From Micromonospora avicenniae (GTDB lineage Bacteria > Actinomycetota > Actinomycetes > Mycobacteriales > Micromonosporaceae), in the NCBI RefSeq assembly GCF_900156065.1, contig NZ_FTNF01000021.1, forward strand, positions 1-64,000: 64,000 bases of DNA, written 5' to 3'. Under the pieces are notes generated by a model. It worked only from the letters and a program-made list of their open reading frames with translations. It did not search any database and was not told the DNA's origin. Shown piece by piece: positions 1 to 7,008 of this stretch; position 1 is the first letter of the stretch; the number at the start of each line of letters is the position of its first letter. Both the position numbers and the translations under genes were made by a program.

Positions 1-256
1 GGCCACCCGCCCACTGAGGGTCCAGGCTGGCCATCCCCATCTCGTTGAACCGGTGGATGACCTGCCGGATCGTGTCCTCATCGGCCTGCACGAGACGGGC
101 GATCGCCGGCACCGTGTTCCCGCCAGCCGAGGCGAGCACGACCATCGCCCGTCGTAGTCGGATCGGGGAACCGGTTCCCCGGCGGGTGATTCTGAGCAGC
201 TGCTGACCTTCCTGATCACTCAGCCGCCGCACGCGTACAAGATCTGCCACCGCCAC
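1..256 (-). CDS. IS630-family transposase, N-terminal part (truncated by window edge)
   Basis: The minus-strand reading frame gives about 85 residues with a helix-turn-helix typical of IS630 transposase N-termini: an RRLSDQEGQQLLRI segment, then LRRAMVVLASAGG, then AIARLVQADEDTIRQVIHRF, which is the recognition-helix region. GTG at 256 or GTG at 250 can start it. The DDE catalytic domain would lie beyond position 1. The gene sits inside the IS end described separately. The family call rests on the N-terminal pattern only, so a related winged-helix transposase cannot be excluded. Confidence 0.7.
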   Translation of the reverse strand, partial: MAVADLVRVRRLSDQEGQQLLRITRRGTGSPIRLRRAMVVLASAGGNTVPAIARLVQADEDTIRQVIHRFNEMGMASLDPQWAGG

Positions 257-339
257 AGCCTGACCGCCGCAACGCCGCCAGACCGACAGGCCGGCCGGCG
301 TGTCAACCAACACCGTGAACGTTCGTGGTCACGGCACTA
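1..339 (-). mobile_element. IS630-like insertion sequence, one end (runs off window)
   Basis: The stretch holds the 5' part of an IS630-like transposase and, about 60 bp upstream of its start, a terminal inverted repeat candidate at 315-340 that finishes GGCACTAG. TA at 338-339 would be the target dinucleotide that this family duplicates. The end is supported by its similarity (22 of 26 positions) to the right end of a small inverted-repeat element at 54131-54298. The other end lies beyond position 1, so whether the element is complete is unknown. Confidence 0.65.
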
Positions 340-340
340 G
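315..340. repeat. Terminal inverted repeat of the IS630-like element
   Basis: The sequence begins GTGAACGTT and ends GCACTAG and lies outside the transposase start. It matches the right end of the MITE at 54274-54299 at 22 of 26 positions. TA at 338-339 is the likely insertion dinucleotide. The partner repeat is off-window. Confidence 0.55.
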
Positions 341-504
341 CGATGCGACGACGCCTTCGGGTGAAGTGGCGAGTGGAAAGGACTCAGACATCTCGGCTCC
401 CTGTTCGTGTTGGTTGAACGGTCGGCGACCAACTGGGCGGCATCGTCCAGCGGGCCTGCATCTTCTCGGCGGAAAGCGCGGGTTCGGGCGCCGACGACCG
501 GTGT

Positions 505-915
505 TCAGTGCCCATGCCAGACTAGCTGCGCGCCGGGGAATGCCGGATCCAGGACGTCGGCATATTCCGGATGGGACTTGACGAATGATGCCGCGAACGG
601 ACACGTGACGGTAGCGGTCTTTCCTTGCATTCGCAGCTCATTGAGGACGCCTCCGATCAGCCTGGCGGCTAATCCCTTCCCTCGGAACTCGGGGAGCACG
701 GATGTCGCCATCAGCACGACGCGGCTCCCTACCTTGTTGTAGACGATCCCAGCGGCTGTCTGGCCCTTTATCTTGGCCTCGTAGATGCCGAGCGCGCTGT
801 TGTCGGTGATGACGAGGTCTTCCGCGTCGGGCGCCACGGCTCCCGACAGGTCCGAGCCACTCAAATCCTGCGTAGCACTGGTCAATGTGATCATGTCCTC
901 GGCGTTGCCCGCCAT
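505..915 (-). CDS. GNAT-fold N-acetyltransferase, short YjdJ-like type
   Basis: A 136-residue protein of the small GNAT group (Acetyltransf_CG, PF14542 type). It has the substrate-side strand YEAKIKGQTAAGIVY, the beta4 strand VVLMATSVLPEF, and the acetyl-CoA pyrophosphate loop RGKGLAARL at about residues 78-86. The following TVTCPFAASFVKSHPEYADVL is the hallmark of this group, in which the motif C(P/S)F...HPEY closes the fold. Start ATG 915 has AGGAGA five to six bases upstream; an internal ATG at 894 is an alternative. The acetyl acceptor is unknown. The gene stands alone next to the IS end. Confidence 0.85.
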   Translation of the reverse strand: MAGNAEDMITLTSATQDLSGSDLSGAVAPDAEDLVITDNSALGIYEAKIKGQTAAGIVYNKVGSRVVLMATSVLPEFRGKGLAARLIGGVLNELRMQGKTATVTCPFAASFVKSHPEYADVLDPAFPGAQLVWHGH

Positions 916-2015
916 GTTGTCTCCTGAATTTCGCCGCTGGTCAGCGACCTGGGGCCGCGCCTGATCACTGCGTCTATGCCGTCACCGCCGGCGAGCGCCC
1001 CGGGGATGGGATTCTCTGCGGTGGCGATGTGGTCGTCCGCAATCCGGGGTGGATCGACTGGACCATTGCGTCCAGCGTAGACATGCGTGGCGCGAGTCGC
1101 CAAGCCTGGCCGGCTGGCGGTGGCCTGCGGCACAACAGGGCACCTGGGGATCATGACGTGCGACCCCTATGCGGCGCATGTCTCCCAGGCGACACATTCT
1201 GGACTAGGTAGTCCATGACTCGCGCCTAGAGATTGTTCCGGGCGGTCGTTCGACATGCCGCTTCGAGCGTGCAAGCTGTGGAAGTGCTGATTCAGCGCCC
1301 CTCGACGGGTAAGAGTGCGGTCGGCCGATTCCTCGAATCGTCGACCCTGGTGCCAGCGGAGACGTCGGTGGTAGCAGCTACAGCGATATCTGGTCGGGAT
1401 GGGTCGGTGGAGGTTGGCTCAACTTGGATTATCGCGAGCCATCGAGGGCTCCGGAGCGAATATCGAAGCTTGTAGCCGCCGCCTGCGCCAGTGTCGCAGC
1501 AGGTAACCGCCGGGCCATCAAGGCCGGGGGAGCGGACTGCTACAGTCTAGCCAACAACAGGACGTTATGGTCCATGGACCTGGGTTTCCCGGAGGCGCTC
1601 CTGAATGGTGCCGGACGACCGCGTGCGCCAATGGGCTGCGCCGCCAGCCGCCCGCTCCGACCTGTTCAGGGCCGAGGCGAGTCGCAGGCCCAGCATGGTT
1701 GGGTCGTGCGCTTGCGAGCGGTGTCGCGAGGCCCTAAGCTGGACCAAACCGTCCTGTTACCACGCGGTCGGCGGGGTCGAACCCGTCGGGCCGATCTGCC
1801 GCATATCGAGGACGGGGCAGGCAGGAGTCATCAGCCGCGAAACCGACTGCGGTGGGCGGGCGTCGAGGCCCGACCGCTATTGCGACGTAGTCAGGAAAAC
1901 GGCGCGACGAATCTGAGACCAACTAGGCGGTACGACCCTCATGCCGACACCGCATAACGGCACGGGGCGACAATCTATTCAGGGGAAAGTCGAACTTCAT
2001 GGAGAAGAACAAGAA
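916..2015. other. 1.1-kb stretch with no convincing gene
   Basis: All open frames here are short, rich in Arg, Gly and Pro, overlap in several frames and lack recognisable domains or good ribosome binding sites. One frame at 1605-1916 is Cys-containing with moderate third-position G/C, but it shows no motif and no start signal. GC looks lower than in the flanking genes, which would fit decayed or transferred DNA next to the IS end. Nothing functional is called. Confidence 0.5.
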
Positions 2016-2396
2016 ATGAACGGCACCAAGCAGTCCGCTGAAGATCTGGCGATCCTCGAACAGCTCAACCTCGACTACATCCACTCGGACGAGGCCAGCG
2101 ATGCCAAGCGCTTCAGTGAATTCCTCGCCGAGGACTTCATCGTGCAGACACCGGGTGTCACCCGCAACCGTGAGGAGTACCTCGAATACATCGCCAAGCC
2201 CCGACCCATCAAAGACATCGCTCTGCGCGACGTCAAGATCCGCATCCTCGGCGACGTCGCGCTGATCCACGGCCGCGTCACGTACACCATGATCGCCGAT
2301 GGAGTGTTGCAAGAAGCGCTGTACACGGACGTGTACCAGAAGCGCGAGGGCACCTGGGTCTGCGTCTCCGCCTGCGCGATCGCCCCAGGCGCCTGA
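2016..2396 (+). CDS. NTF2-like (SnoaL/DUF4440-type) protein
   Basis: A 126-residue protein of the NTF2-like alpha+beta cone fold. The N-terminal helix (LAILEQLNLDYIHSDEASDA) is followed by FSEFLAEDFIVQTPG, NREEYLEYIAKPRPI, and then the paired strands IRILGDVALIHGRVTYTMI and EALYTDVYQKREGTWVCVSA, the usual order for DUF4440 proteins. Start ATG 2016 is chosen because GGAGAAG lies at 2001-2007; the frame is open further upstream but without coding character. Such proteins are small-molecule-binding or isomerase-like enzymes; the substrate is not evident. Only nine bases separate it from the next gene, so the two are probably co-transcribed and translationally coupled. Confidence 0.8.
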   Translation: MNGTKQSAEDLAILEQLNLDYIHSDEASDAKRFSEFLAEDFIVQTPGVTRNREEYLEYIAKPRPIKDIALRDVKIRILGDVALIHGRVTYTMIADGVLQEALYTDVYQKREGTWVCVSACAIAPGA

Positions 2397-2405
2397 CCCG
2401 CCACC

Positions 2406-3227
2406 ATGTCTGACATTGCCGCCCGGGCACGCTACGAACAGTTCGTCGAACTCCATCGCGGCCCCGACGCGTTCATCATGCCCAACGCATGGGACGGCCC
2501 GTCGGCTCTGCTCTTCAAAGAGGCCGGATTCAAGTCCATCGCGACCTCTTCAGCGGCTTTCGCCGCGACACTGGGCCGGCTCGACGGTATCCACGCCATC
2601 AGCCGCGACACGCACCTTGACCATGCCGCCCTACTCACGTCCGTGAGCGGTCTGCCGATCAACGGCGACTTCGAGGATGGCTACGGCGAGACTCCCGAAG
2701 ACGTCGCGGCCACTGTCGACGCTGCCATCGCCCGCGGTCTCGCCGGCATCGGAATCGAGGACACCACCGGTGAGCCCTCGAACCCGATTCGTCGCTTCGA
2801 TGACGCGGTTCGGCGCATCGAGGCCGCAGCCGCGGCTGCGCGTGGACGGATCGTGTTGACCGGCCGTACGGACAACTTCCTGTGGGGGATCTCCGACCTC
2901 GATGACACCATCCGCCGCCTCACGGCCTTCGCGGAAGCAGGAGCTGACGTCCTGTACGCGCCGAACCTGCCGGACATGGCCTCGATCAGCGCAGTCATCA
3001 AGGCCGTCGCGCCCAAGCCGGTCAACATCCTCGTAAGCCCCAAGGACACGGCCACCCTCGCGGAACTTCAGGCGATCGGTGTCCGCCGGATCAGCCTCGG
3101 GGTCGACCCGTACACGCACGCTCTCGCAGCTACCCGGGCGGCCGCGGCGAAGCTGGCGGGGGGAGACCTGACAGCGCTTGCTTCGGAGCTCAGCTTCGGC
3201 CACATCATCAAGCTCATCAAGGCCTGA
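2406..3227 (+). CDS. Isocitrate lyase/PEP mutase-family enzyme
   Basis: A 273-residue TIM-barrel protein of the isocitrate lyase/phosphoenolpyruvate mutase superfamily (PrpB/oxaloacetate-hydrolase-like). Visible markers are FIMPNAWDGPSALLFKEAGF near residue 20, the Mg-binding acid cluster GDFEDGYG near residue 88, GIGIEDTTGEP near 117, and the strand IVLTGRTDN. These are C-C bond cleaving or forming enzymes acting on 2-oxo or 2-hydroxy acids; the reaction here cannot be fixed from sequence. The canonical isocitrate lyase KKCGH signature is absent, as usual for this subgroup. No clear Shine-Dalgarno precedes ATG 2406, consistent with coupling to the NTF2-like gene nine bases upstream. Confidence 0.85.
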   Translation: MSDIAARARYEQFVELHRGPDAFIMPNAWDGPSALLFKEAGFKSIATSSAAFAATLGRLDGIHAISRDTHLDHAALLTSVSGLPINGDFEDGYGETPEDVAATVDAAIARGLAGIGIEDTTGEPSNPIRRFDDAVRRIEAAAAAARGRIVLTGRTDNFLWGISDLDDTIRRLTAFAEAGADVLYAPNLPDMASISAVIKAVAPKPVNILVSPKDTATLAELQAIGVRRISLGVDPYTHALAATRAAAAKLAGGDLTALASELSFGHIIKLIKA

Positions 3228-3367
3228 CACGGCCACCCAACCACGCAGCCTGTGCCGCTCTCATTCCGCCGAATCGGCACGTGAGTCATCTCGAATGCGT
3301 GCGTGAGTCGCGCGGAACGTCCTCGGGTGACCGGCCCTGTCAGGAGCATGCGATCAGTGAGGAGAAC

Positions 3368-4654
3368 ATGACCGACACCGAACAGGTGGCGCCGACCCAC
3401 CACCCCTCGCCGGTGCGTGTGGTCGCGGCATCGTCGTGCACCGCCGCCATCCCGATCGAACCTGTAGTTGACCGCACCACCCCAGAGACCGGCAGCAGGC
3501 GGGGCTGGTTGTCCGTGGGTGCGCTCGCGCTCGGCGCGTTCGTCATCGTCATGACGGAGACGCTCCCGGTGGGGCTGCTGCCGCAGATCGCCGACGGCCT
3601 GGATGTCTCGCTGGGGCTCGCCGGGTTGATGGTGCTCGTGCCGGGTTTCAGCGCCGCGGTGTCCGCGCCGCTGTTCTTCCTCCGTTCCGGCCGCTTCAAC
3701 CGGCGCTCGGTCATCCTCGTCCTGGGTCTGACGGTGCTCGTGTCGAACGCGGCCGTCGCGGCGGCGCCGAACCTCGCGTTGGTGCTGATCGCCCGCATGC
3801 TCTTCGGCGCAACTCTCGGCGCCTTCTGGACCGTGGTCTCACCGGTCGGACCCAAGCTGGTGGGCCGGGGCGGCGGCACTCGCGCCATCACCATCATCGC
3901 GGCGGGCATTTCCGGTGGAACGGTGGTGGGGTTGCCTGCGGGACAGTTCCTCGGCAACCTCGTCGGCTGGCGTCTCACGTTCGCCATTGCGGCGGCGGCG
4001 ACACTGCTTGTCGTGGTCGTGCAGGCGGTCGTGCTGCCGGGTATTCCCCCGGACGGACGTACGCACCTGCGTGATCTCGTAGCGGTCGTGACGCGACGGG
4101 CCGCCCGGTTCGGGATGGCCGCGGGCGCGGTGGTGTTCATCGGCCAATTCACCGCCTGGACGTACATCACTCCATTCCTCATGGACCACACACAACTGTC
4201 CAGCGGCGTGATCTCCCTGCTCTACGTCATCTACGGCTGCGGTGGCATAGTCGGCTCGATCGTCGCCGGATCGCTGTTCAAGCGCGGGGTGATCGGCAGC
4301 TTCGCCGGGGCGGCGACGGTGGTGGCCGCATTACTCATTGGGCTGGCGTACCTGGGCTCCTTGCCCTGGCTGGCCGGCCTGTTGCTCGTGCTGTGGGGCC
4401 TGTTCTGGGGAGTCGTGAACCCGGGAACCCTGGTCTGGATACTCGACGCGGCCCCGGAAACCCCAGAGGCAGCGTCCGCAGTGAATGTGACGAACCTCCA
4501 GGTGGCCCTGGCGGCAGGGTCCGGCCTCGGCGCGGTCCTTGTCTCATCGACGACCTTGCAGATGGTGTTCCTCACGGCGGGCTTCATGGTCCTTGCCGCC
4601 GCCCTGCTCGCCGCGGTGGCGGCGCGGCTCGTGACCCTCGCCCGGAGGGAATGA
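3368..4654 (+). CDS. MFS transporter, DHA1 drug-efflux type
   Basis: About 428 residues with twelve predicted hydrophobic segments, starting near residue 45 (LSVGALALGAFVIVMTETLPVG). The TE(T/F)LPVGLLP sequence in TM1 and WTVVSPVGPKLVGRG after TM4 are characteristic of AraJ/PbuE-like DHA1 exporters. ATG 3368 is preferred over an earlier frame-open start at 3281 because AGGAG at 3359-3363 precedes it; the first 40 residues are cytoplasmic and poorly conserved in type. It lies 100 bp upstream of a second MFS gene on the same strand; no dedicated regulator is adjacent. The substrate is unknown. Confidence 0.85.
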   Translation: MTDTEQVAPTHHPSPVRVVAASSCTAAIPIEPVVDRTTPETGSRRGWLSVGALALGAFVIVMTETLPVGLLPQIADGLDVSLGLAGLMVLVPGFSAAVSAPLFFLRSGRFNRRSVILVLGLTVLVSNAAVAAAPNLALVLIARMLFGATLGAFWTVVSPVGPKLVGRGGGTRAITIIAAGISGGTVVGLPAGQFLGNLVGWRLTFAIAAAATLLVVVVQAVVLPGIPPDGRTHLRDLVAVVTRRAARFGMAAGAVVFIGQFTAWTYITPFLMDHTQLSSGVISLLYVIYGCGGIVGSIVAGSLFKRGVIGSFAGAATVVAALLIGLAYLGSLPWLAGLLLVLWGLFWGVVNPGTLVWILDAAPETPEAASAVNVTNLQVALAAGSGLGAVLVSSTTLQMVFLTAGFMVLAAALLAAVAARLVTLARRE

Positions 4655-4755
4655 GGGGGACCGGAACGAGGTGAAGGGTGGCCGGGCGCGTGGAGGTGCG
4701 GCCCTCGAACCCTCAGAAGCGCCAGCATGGTTCATGACAAGAGAAAGACGGCTCT

Positions 4756-5994
4756 ATGCAACACGTAACCCCAGCGACCGATCTGGGCCGCCGGGACGGA
4801 AAGCTCGGGCTCGCATTCGTATCCGCGGTGGTCTCACTGGTGGCCGTGTTCGCCGCAGTGGGCTCGACGATCCCTCTTTTCAACATCTACCGGGCCGAGG
4901 ACGGGTTCACCAACGCCGGAATCTCGCTGACCGTCGTCGCCTACTCCGCCGCTACTCTCGGCACACTGCTGGTGCTGGGACGGCTGTCCAACCATGTGGG
5001 CAGGCGGCCCGCGGCGATCGCCAGCCTCGTCCTGCTCGTACTGGGTTGTCTGCTGCTGTTGAACGTGCACCACATCGGCATCCTCATCGCCGGTCGGCTC
5101 CTGATGGGCCTCGGCGCGGGGCTGGCCAGCAGCAGCCTCACCGCCTACATCGTCGACGCCGCTCCCACCAGGCCGACCTGGCTGGCCTCCGTCGCTTCCA
5201 GTCAGACCGTCATGCTCGGTCTCGCCGTGGGCGCCATCACCTCCGGCGCCCTGGTCCAATTCGGCCCCTGGCCACGTGACCTCATCTACCTGGTTGTCAT
5301 CGGGTTGCTCCTCCTGTCTGCGGGGCTCGTCGCCATCAGCCCGGAGACGGTTACTCCCTCGCCTGGCGGTTGGAGTTCACTGCGACCGAGCGTTCGGGTA
5401 CCGGTCCGCGTCCGGCATCTGCTCCCCGTCGCGGCCGCGGTGCTCCTGGCCACCTGGGCAACCGGGGCCTTCTACCAGGCCTTCGTACCCGCACTGGTCG
5501 AGGATCAACTTCACACCAGCAACTCGCTCGTCCTCGGACTGGTGTTCGCCGCATACATGGGCCCCAGCGCTCTGGGTGCGCCCCTCGGCGGCCGGTTCTC
5601 ACCGGCCGCAGCTCAACGCATCGGCATGATCGGCTTCCTGGCCGGATGGACCGGCATCCTCACAGCGATCATCACCGGCGCACTGCCGCTGTTCATCGCC
5701 GCAACCATCGTTGCGGGAGCCGCTCAGGGCATCGCCATCAGCGCCGCCACGCGTGGGCTGCTGTACGGCAGCGCTCCGCGGGACCGGGCACCGATCTTCG
5801 CCGTCGTGTATCTCCTCAGCTACAGCGGTGCGACGATCCCCAGCCTCATCTCCGCTCAACTCTCCAGCGTCTTCTCGGTGCCGCACATCGCGATCGGGTA
5901 CGGCGCACTCGCGCTCCTCGCCACCGCGTTCACCGTCTTCGCCGGCGGGACACTGGAAGCCGATCATCAACGCCCTCGCCAGAAGGTTCGCTGA
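4756..5994 (+). CDS. MFS transporter
   Basis: A 412-residue, twelve-segment MFS protein. The cytoplasmic loop 2-3 motif A is visible as GRLSNHVGRRPAA at about residue 75, and TM4-5 carries GRLLMGLGAGLASSSLTAYIVDAA. It differs from the preceding MFS gene in sequence, so this is not a recent tandem duplication. The ribosome binding site is weak (AGAAAGACGG before ATG 4756). Convergent with the ArsR-SRPBCC pair, only 23 bp from its end. Export of a drug-like compound or metabolite is likely; the substrate is unknown. Confidence 0.85.
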   Translation: MQHVTPATDLGRRDGKLGLAFVSAVVSLVAVFAAVGSTIPLFNIYRAEDGFTNAGISLTVVAYSAATLGTLLVLGRLSNHVGRRPAAIASLVLLVLGCLLLLNVHHIGILIAGRLLMGLGAGLASSSLTAYIVDAAPTRPTWLASVASSQTVMLGLAVGAITSGALVQFGPWPRDLIYLVVIGLLLLSAGLVAISPETVTPSPGGWSSLRPSVRVPVRVRHLLPVAAAVLLATWATGAFYQAFVPALVEDQLHTSNSLVLGLVFAAYMGPSALGAPLGGRFSPAAAQRIGMIGFLAGWTGILTAIITGALPLFIAATIVAGAAQGIAISAATRGLLYGSAPRDRAPIFAVVYLLSYSGATIPSLISAQLSSVFSVPHIAIGYGALALLATAFTVFAGGTLEADHQRPRQKVR

Positions 5995-6017
5995 CCGCCA
6001 GCCTCATCGCCTCCGCG

Positions 6018-6497
6018 TTATCTGGCGTCGATGAACAGATCGGCGTAGCGGTCCAGGTAGAGCGGCCAGCCCTGGTCGTGAGCGACGCCGTCACGAACCG
6101 ACTCCCAGCCCGGACCGTGCCGGTCCAGGTTGCGGTGCTCCAACTCCACCCGGGTCCGCTGCGGTGTTTCGGCGACGAACCGGACCTCGACCTCGCTGGC
6201 GTTGTCCGGATCCTGTTCGACCTGCCATGCCGGGCTGATGTCCCAGCTGAACACGACCCGGTCCGGCGGCTCGAAGGCGAGGATTCGCGCCCAGGCGCAC
6301 TCACTGCCGTCCTCGCTGCGGTCATAGATGTGCCCACCGACCTTCGGCTCGAACACAGTCTCCACAATCGGCGAACCCAGCAGGTTGTGCTCCTTCGGCT
6401 TGAAGTCGCCGAACCTCTCCGTGAACACCGCGAACGCCCGTTCAACTGGCGCGTCGACCACGATCTGCCGCCGCACCACCGCATCCGTGCCACTCAT
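6018..6497 (-). CDS. SRPBCC (AHSA1-like) domain protein
   Basis: A 159-residue START/AHSA1-type protein: VVRRQIVVDAPVERAFAVFT at the N-terminus, FEPKVGGHIYDRSEDGSECAW in the middle, RVVFSWDISPAW, and a C-terminal helix DQGWPLYLDRYADLF. This helix-grip fold forms a hydrophobic ligand cavity. It overlaps the ArsR gene upstream by four bases (ATGA), the classic ArsR-SRPBCC cassette in which the regulator controls its partner. Ligand unknown; it is small and cytoplasmic. Confidence 0.9.
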   Translation of the reverse strand: MSGTDAVVRRQIVVDAPVERAFAVFTERFGDFKPKEHNLLGSPIVETVFEPKVGGHIYDRSEDGSECAWARILAFEPPDRVVFSWDISPAWQVEQDPDNASEVEVRFVAETPQRTRVELEHRNLDRHGPGWESVRDGVAHDQGWPLYLDRYADLFIDAR

Positions 6498-6817
6498 GAT
6501 TCCTCCTCGTCAGGACGCTCGGTGGCGTCCCTGAAGCCGTCCAACGCCCGACTCCAGTAGGTGTCGAGCTGATCTCGTAACGCGGCCACGCCGGCGGGAT
6601 TGAGTCGGTAGACGCGCCGCGTGCCCGCCGTACGGTCCGTCACCAGACCAGCCCCCTTCAGCACCCGCAGATGCTGCGACACCGCCGGCCGGCTGACCGG
6701 CAGCACCTCGGCCAGCTCGCCGACCGCCCTTGGCTGCTCCGCGAGACAAGCGATGATCGCCCGCCGCGTCGGGTCGCCCAGGGCGTCCCACCCGTCCTCA
6801 ATTCGGTAAGTGGCCAC
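6494..6817 (-). CDS. ArsR-family winged-helix repressor
   Basis: About 107 residues: YRIEDGWDALGDPTRRAIIACL, VGELAEVLPVSRPAVSQHLRVL (recognition helix) and the wing GLVTDRTAGTRRVYRLNP. No Cys pairs for metal sensing are present, fitting the non-metal branch that accompanies SRPBCC genes. GTG 6817 is chosen as start rather than ATG 6841, because a good promoter and the operator occupy 6822-6854 and the -10 box ends only about 8 bases before this GTG, giving a probably leaderless mRNA. It overlaps the SRPBCC gene by ATGA and probably autoregulates the pair. Confidence 0.88.
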   Translation of the reverse strand: MATYRIEDGWDALGDPTRRAIIACLAEQPRAVGELAEVLPVSRPAVSQHLRVLKGAGLVTDRTAGTRRVYRLNPAGVAALRDQLDTYWSRALDGFRDATERPDEEES

Positions 6818-6821
6818 GAAC

Positions 6822-6854
6822 GGTAAGCTACGGCTTACCATCGGGATCCGTCAA
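6822..6854 (-). promoter_or_regulatory. Promoter with ArsR operator overlapping the -10 box
   Basis: On the minus strand TTGACG (6854-6849) and TAGCTT (6830-6825) are separated by 18 bases. A perfect inverted repeat GGTAAGC-N4-GCTTACC at 6822-6839 covers the -10 element, and an additional half-site GGTAAG lies at 6805-6810 just inside the gene. Binding there would block RNA polymerase, so autorepression by the adjacent ArsR protein is the natural reading. Confidence 0.7.
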
Positions 6855-7008
6855 GCCCCGCCACTCCTCAGAGCCTCCGAGTCGGCCAACGCCGGTAGCC
6901 GTCTCGACAGCAACTGCTCGAGGTTGGGCGGGACACGTACGAGGCTCCCGCAGCGCGAGTCTGTGAGACGTACTTGCGCCCGAGCATCGAAAAACGAGAT
7001 CATCACGC

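Noticed and set aside
1605..1916. Cys-containing 103-codon frame in the otherwise empty 0.9-2.0 kb region
   Set aside because: No ribosome binding site, no motif, and overlapping alternative frames of equal quality.
5370..6560. Plus-strand 396-codon frame spanning the MFS end and SRPBCC gene
   Set aside because: It crosses two real genes on different strands and has no domain.
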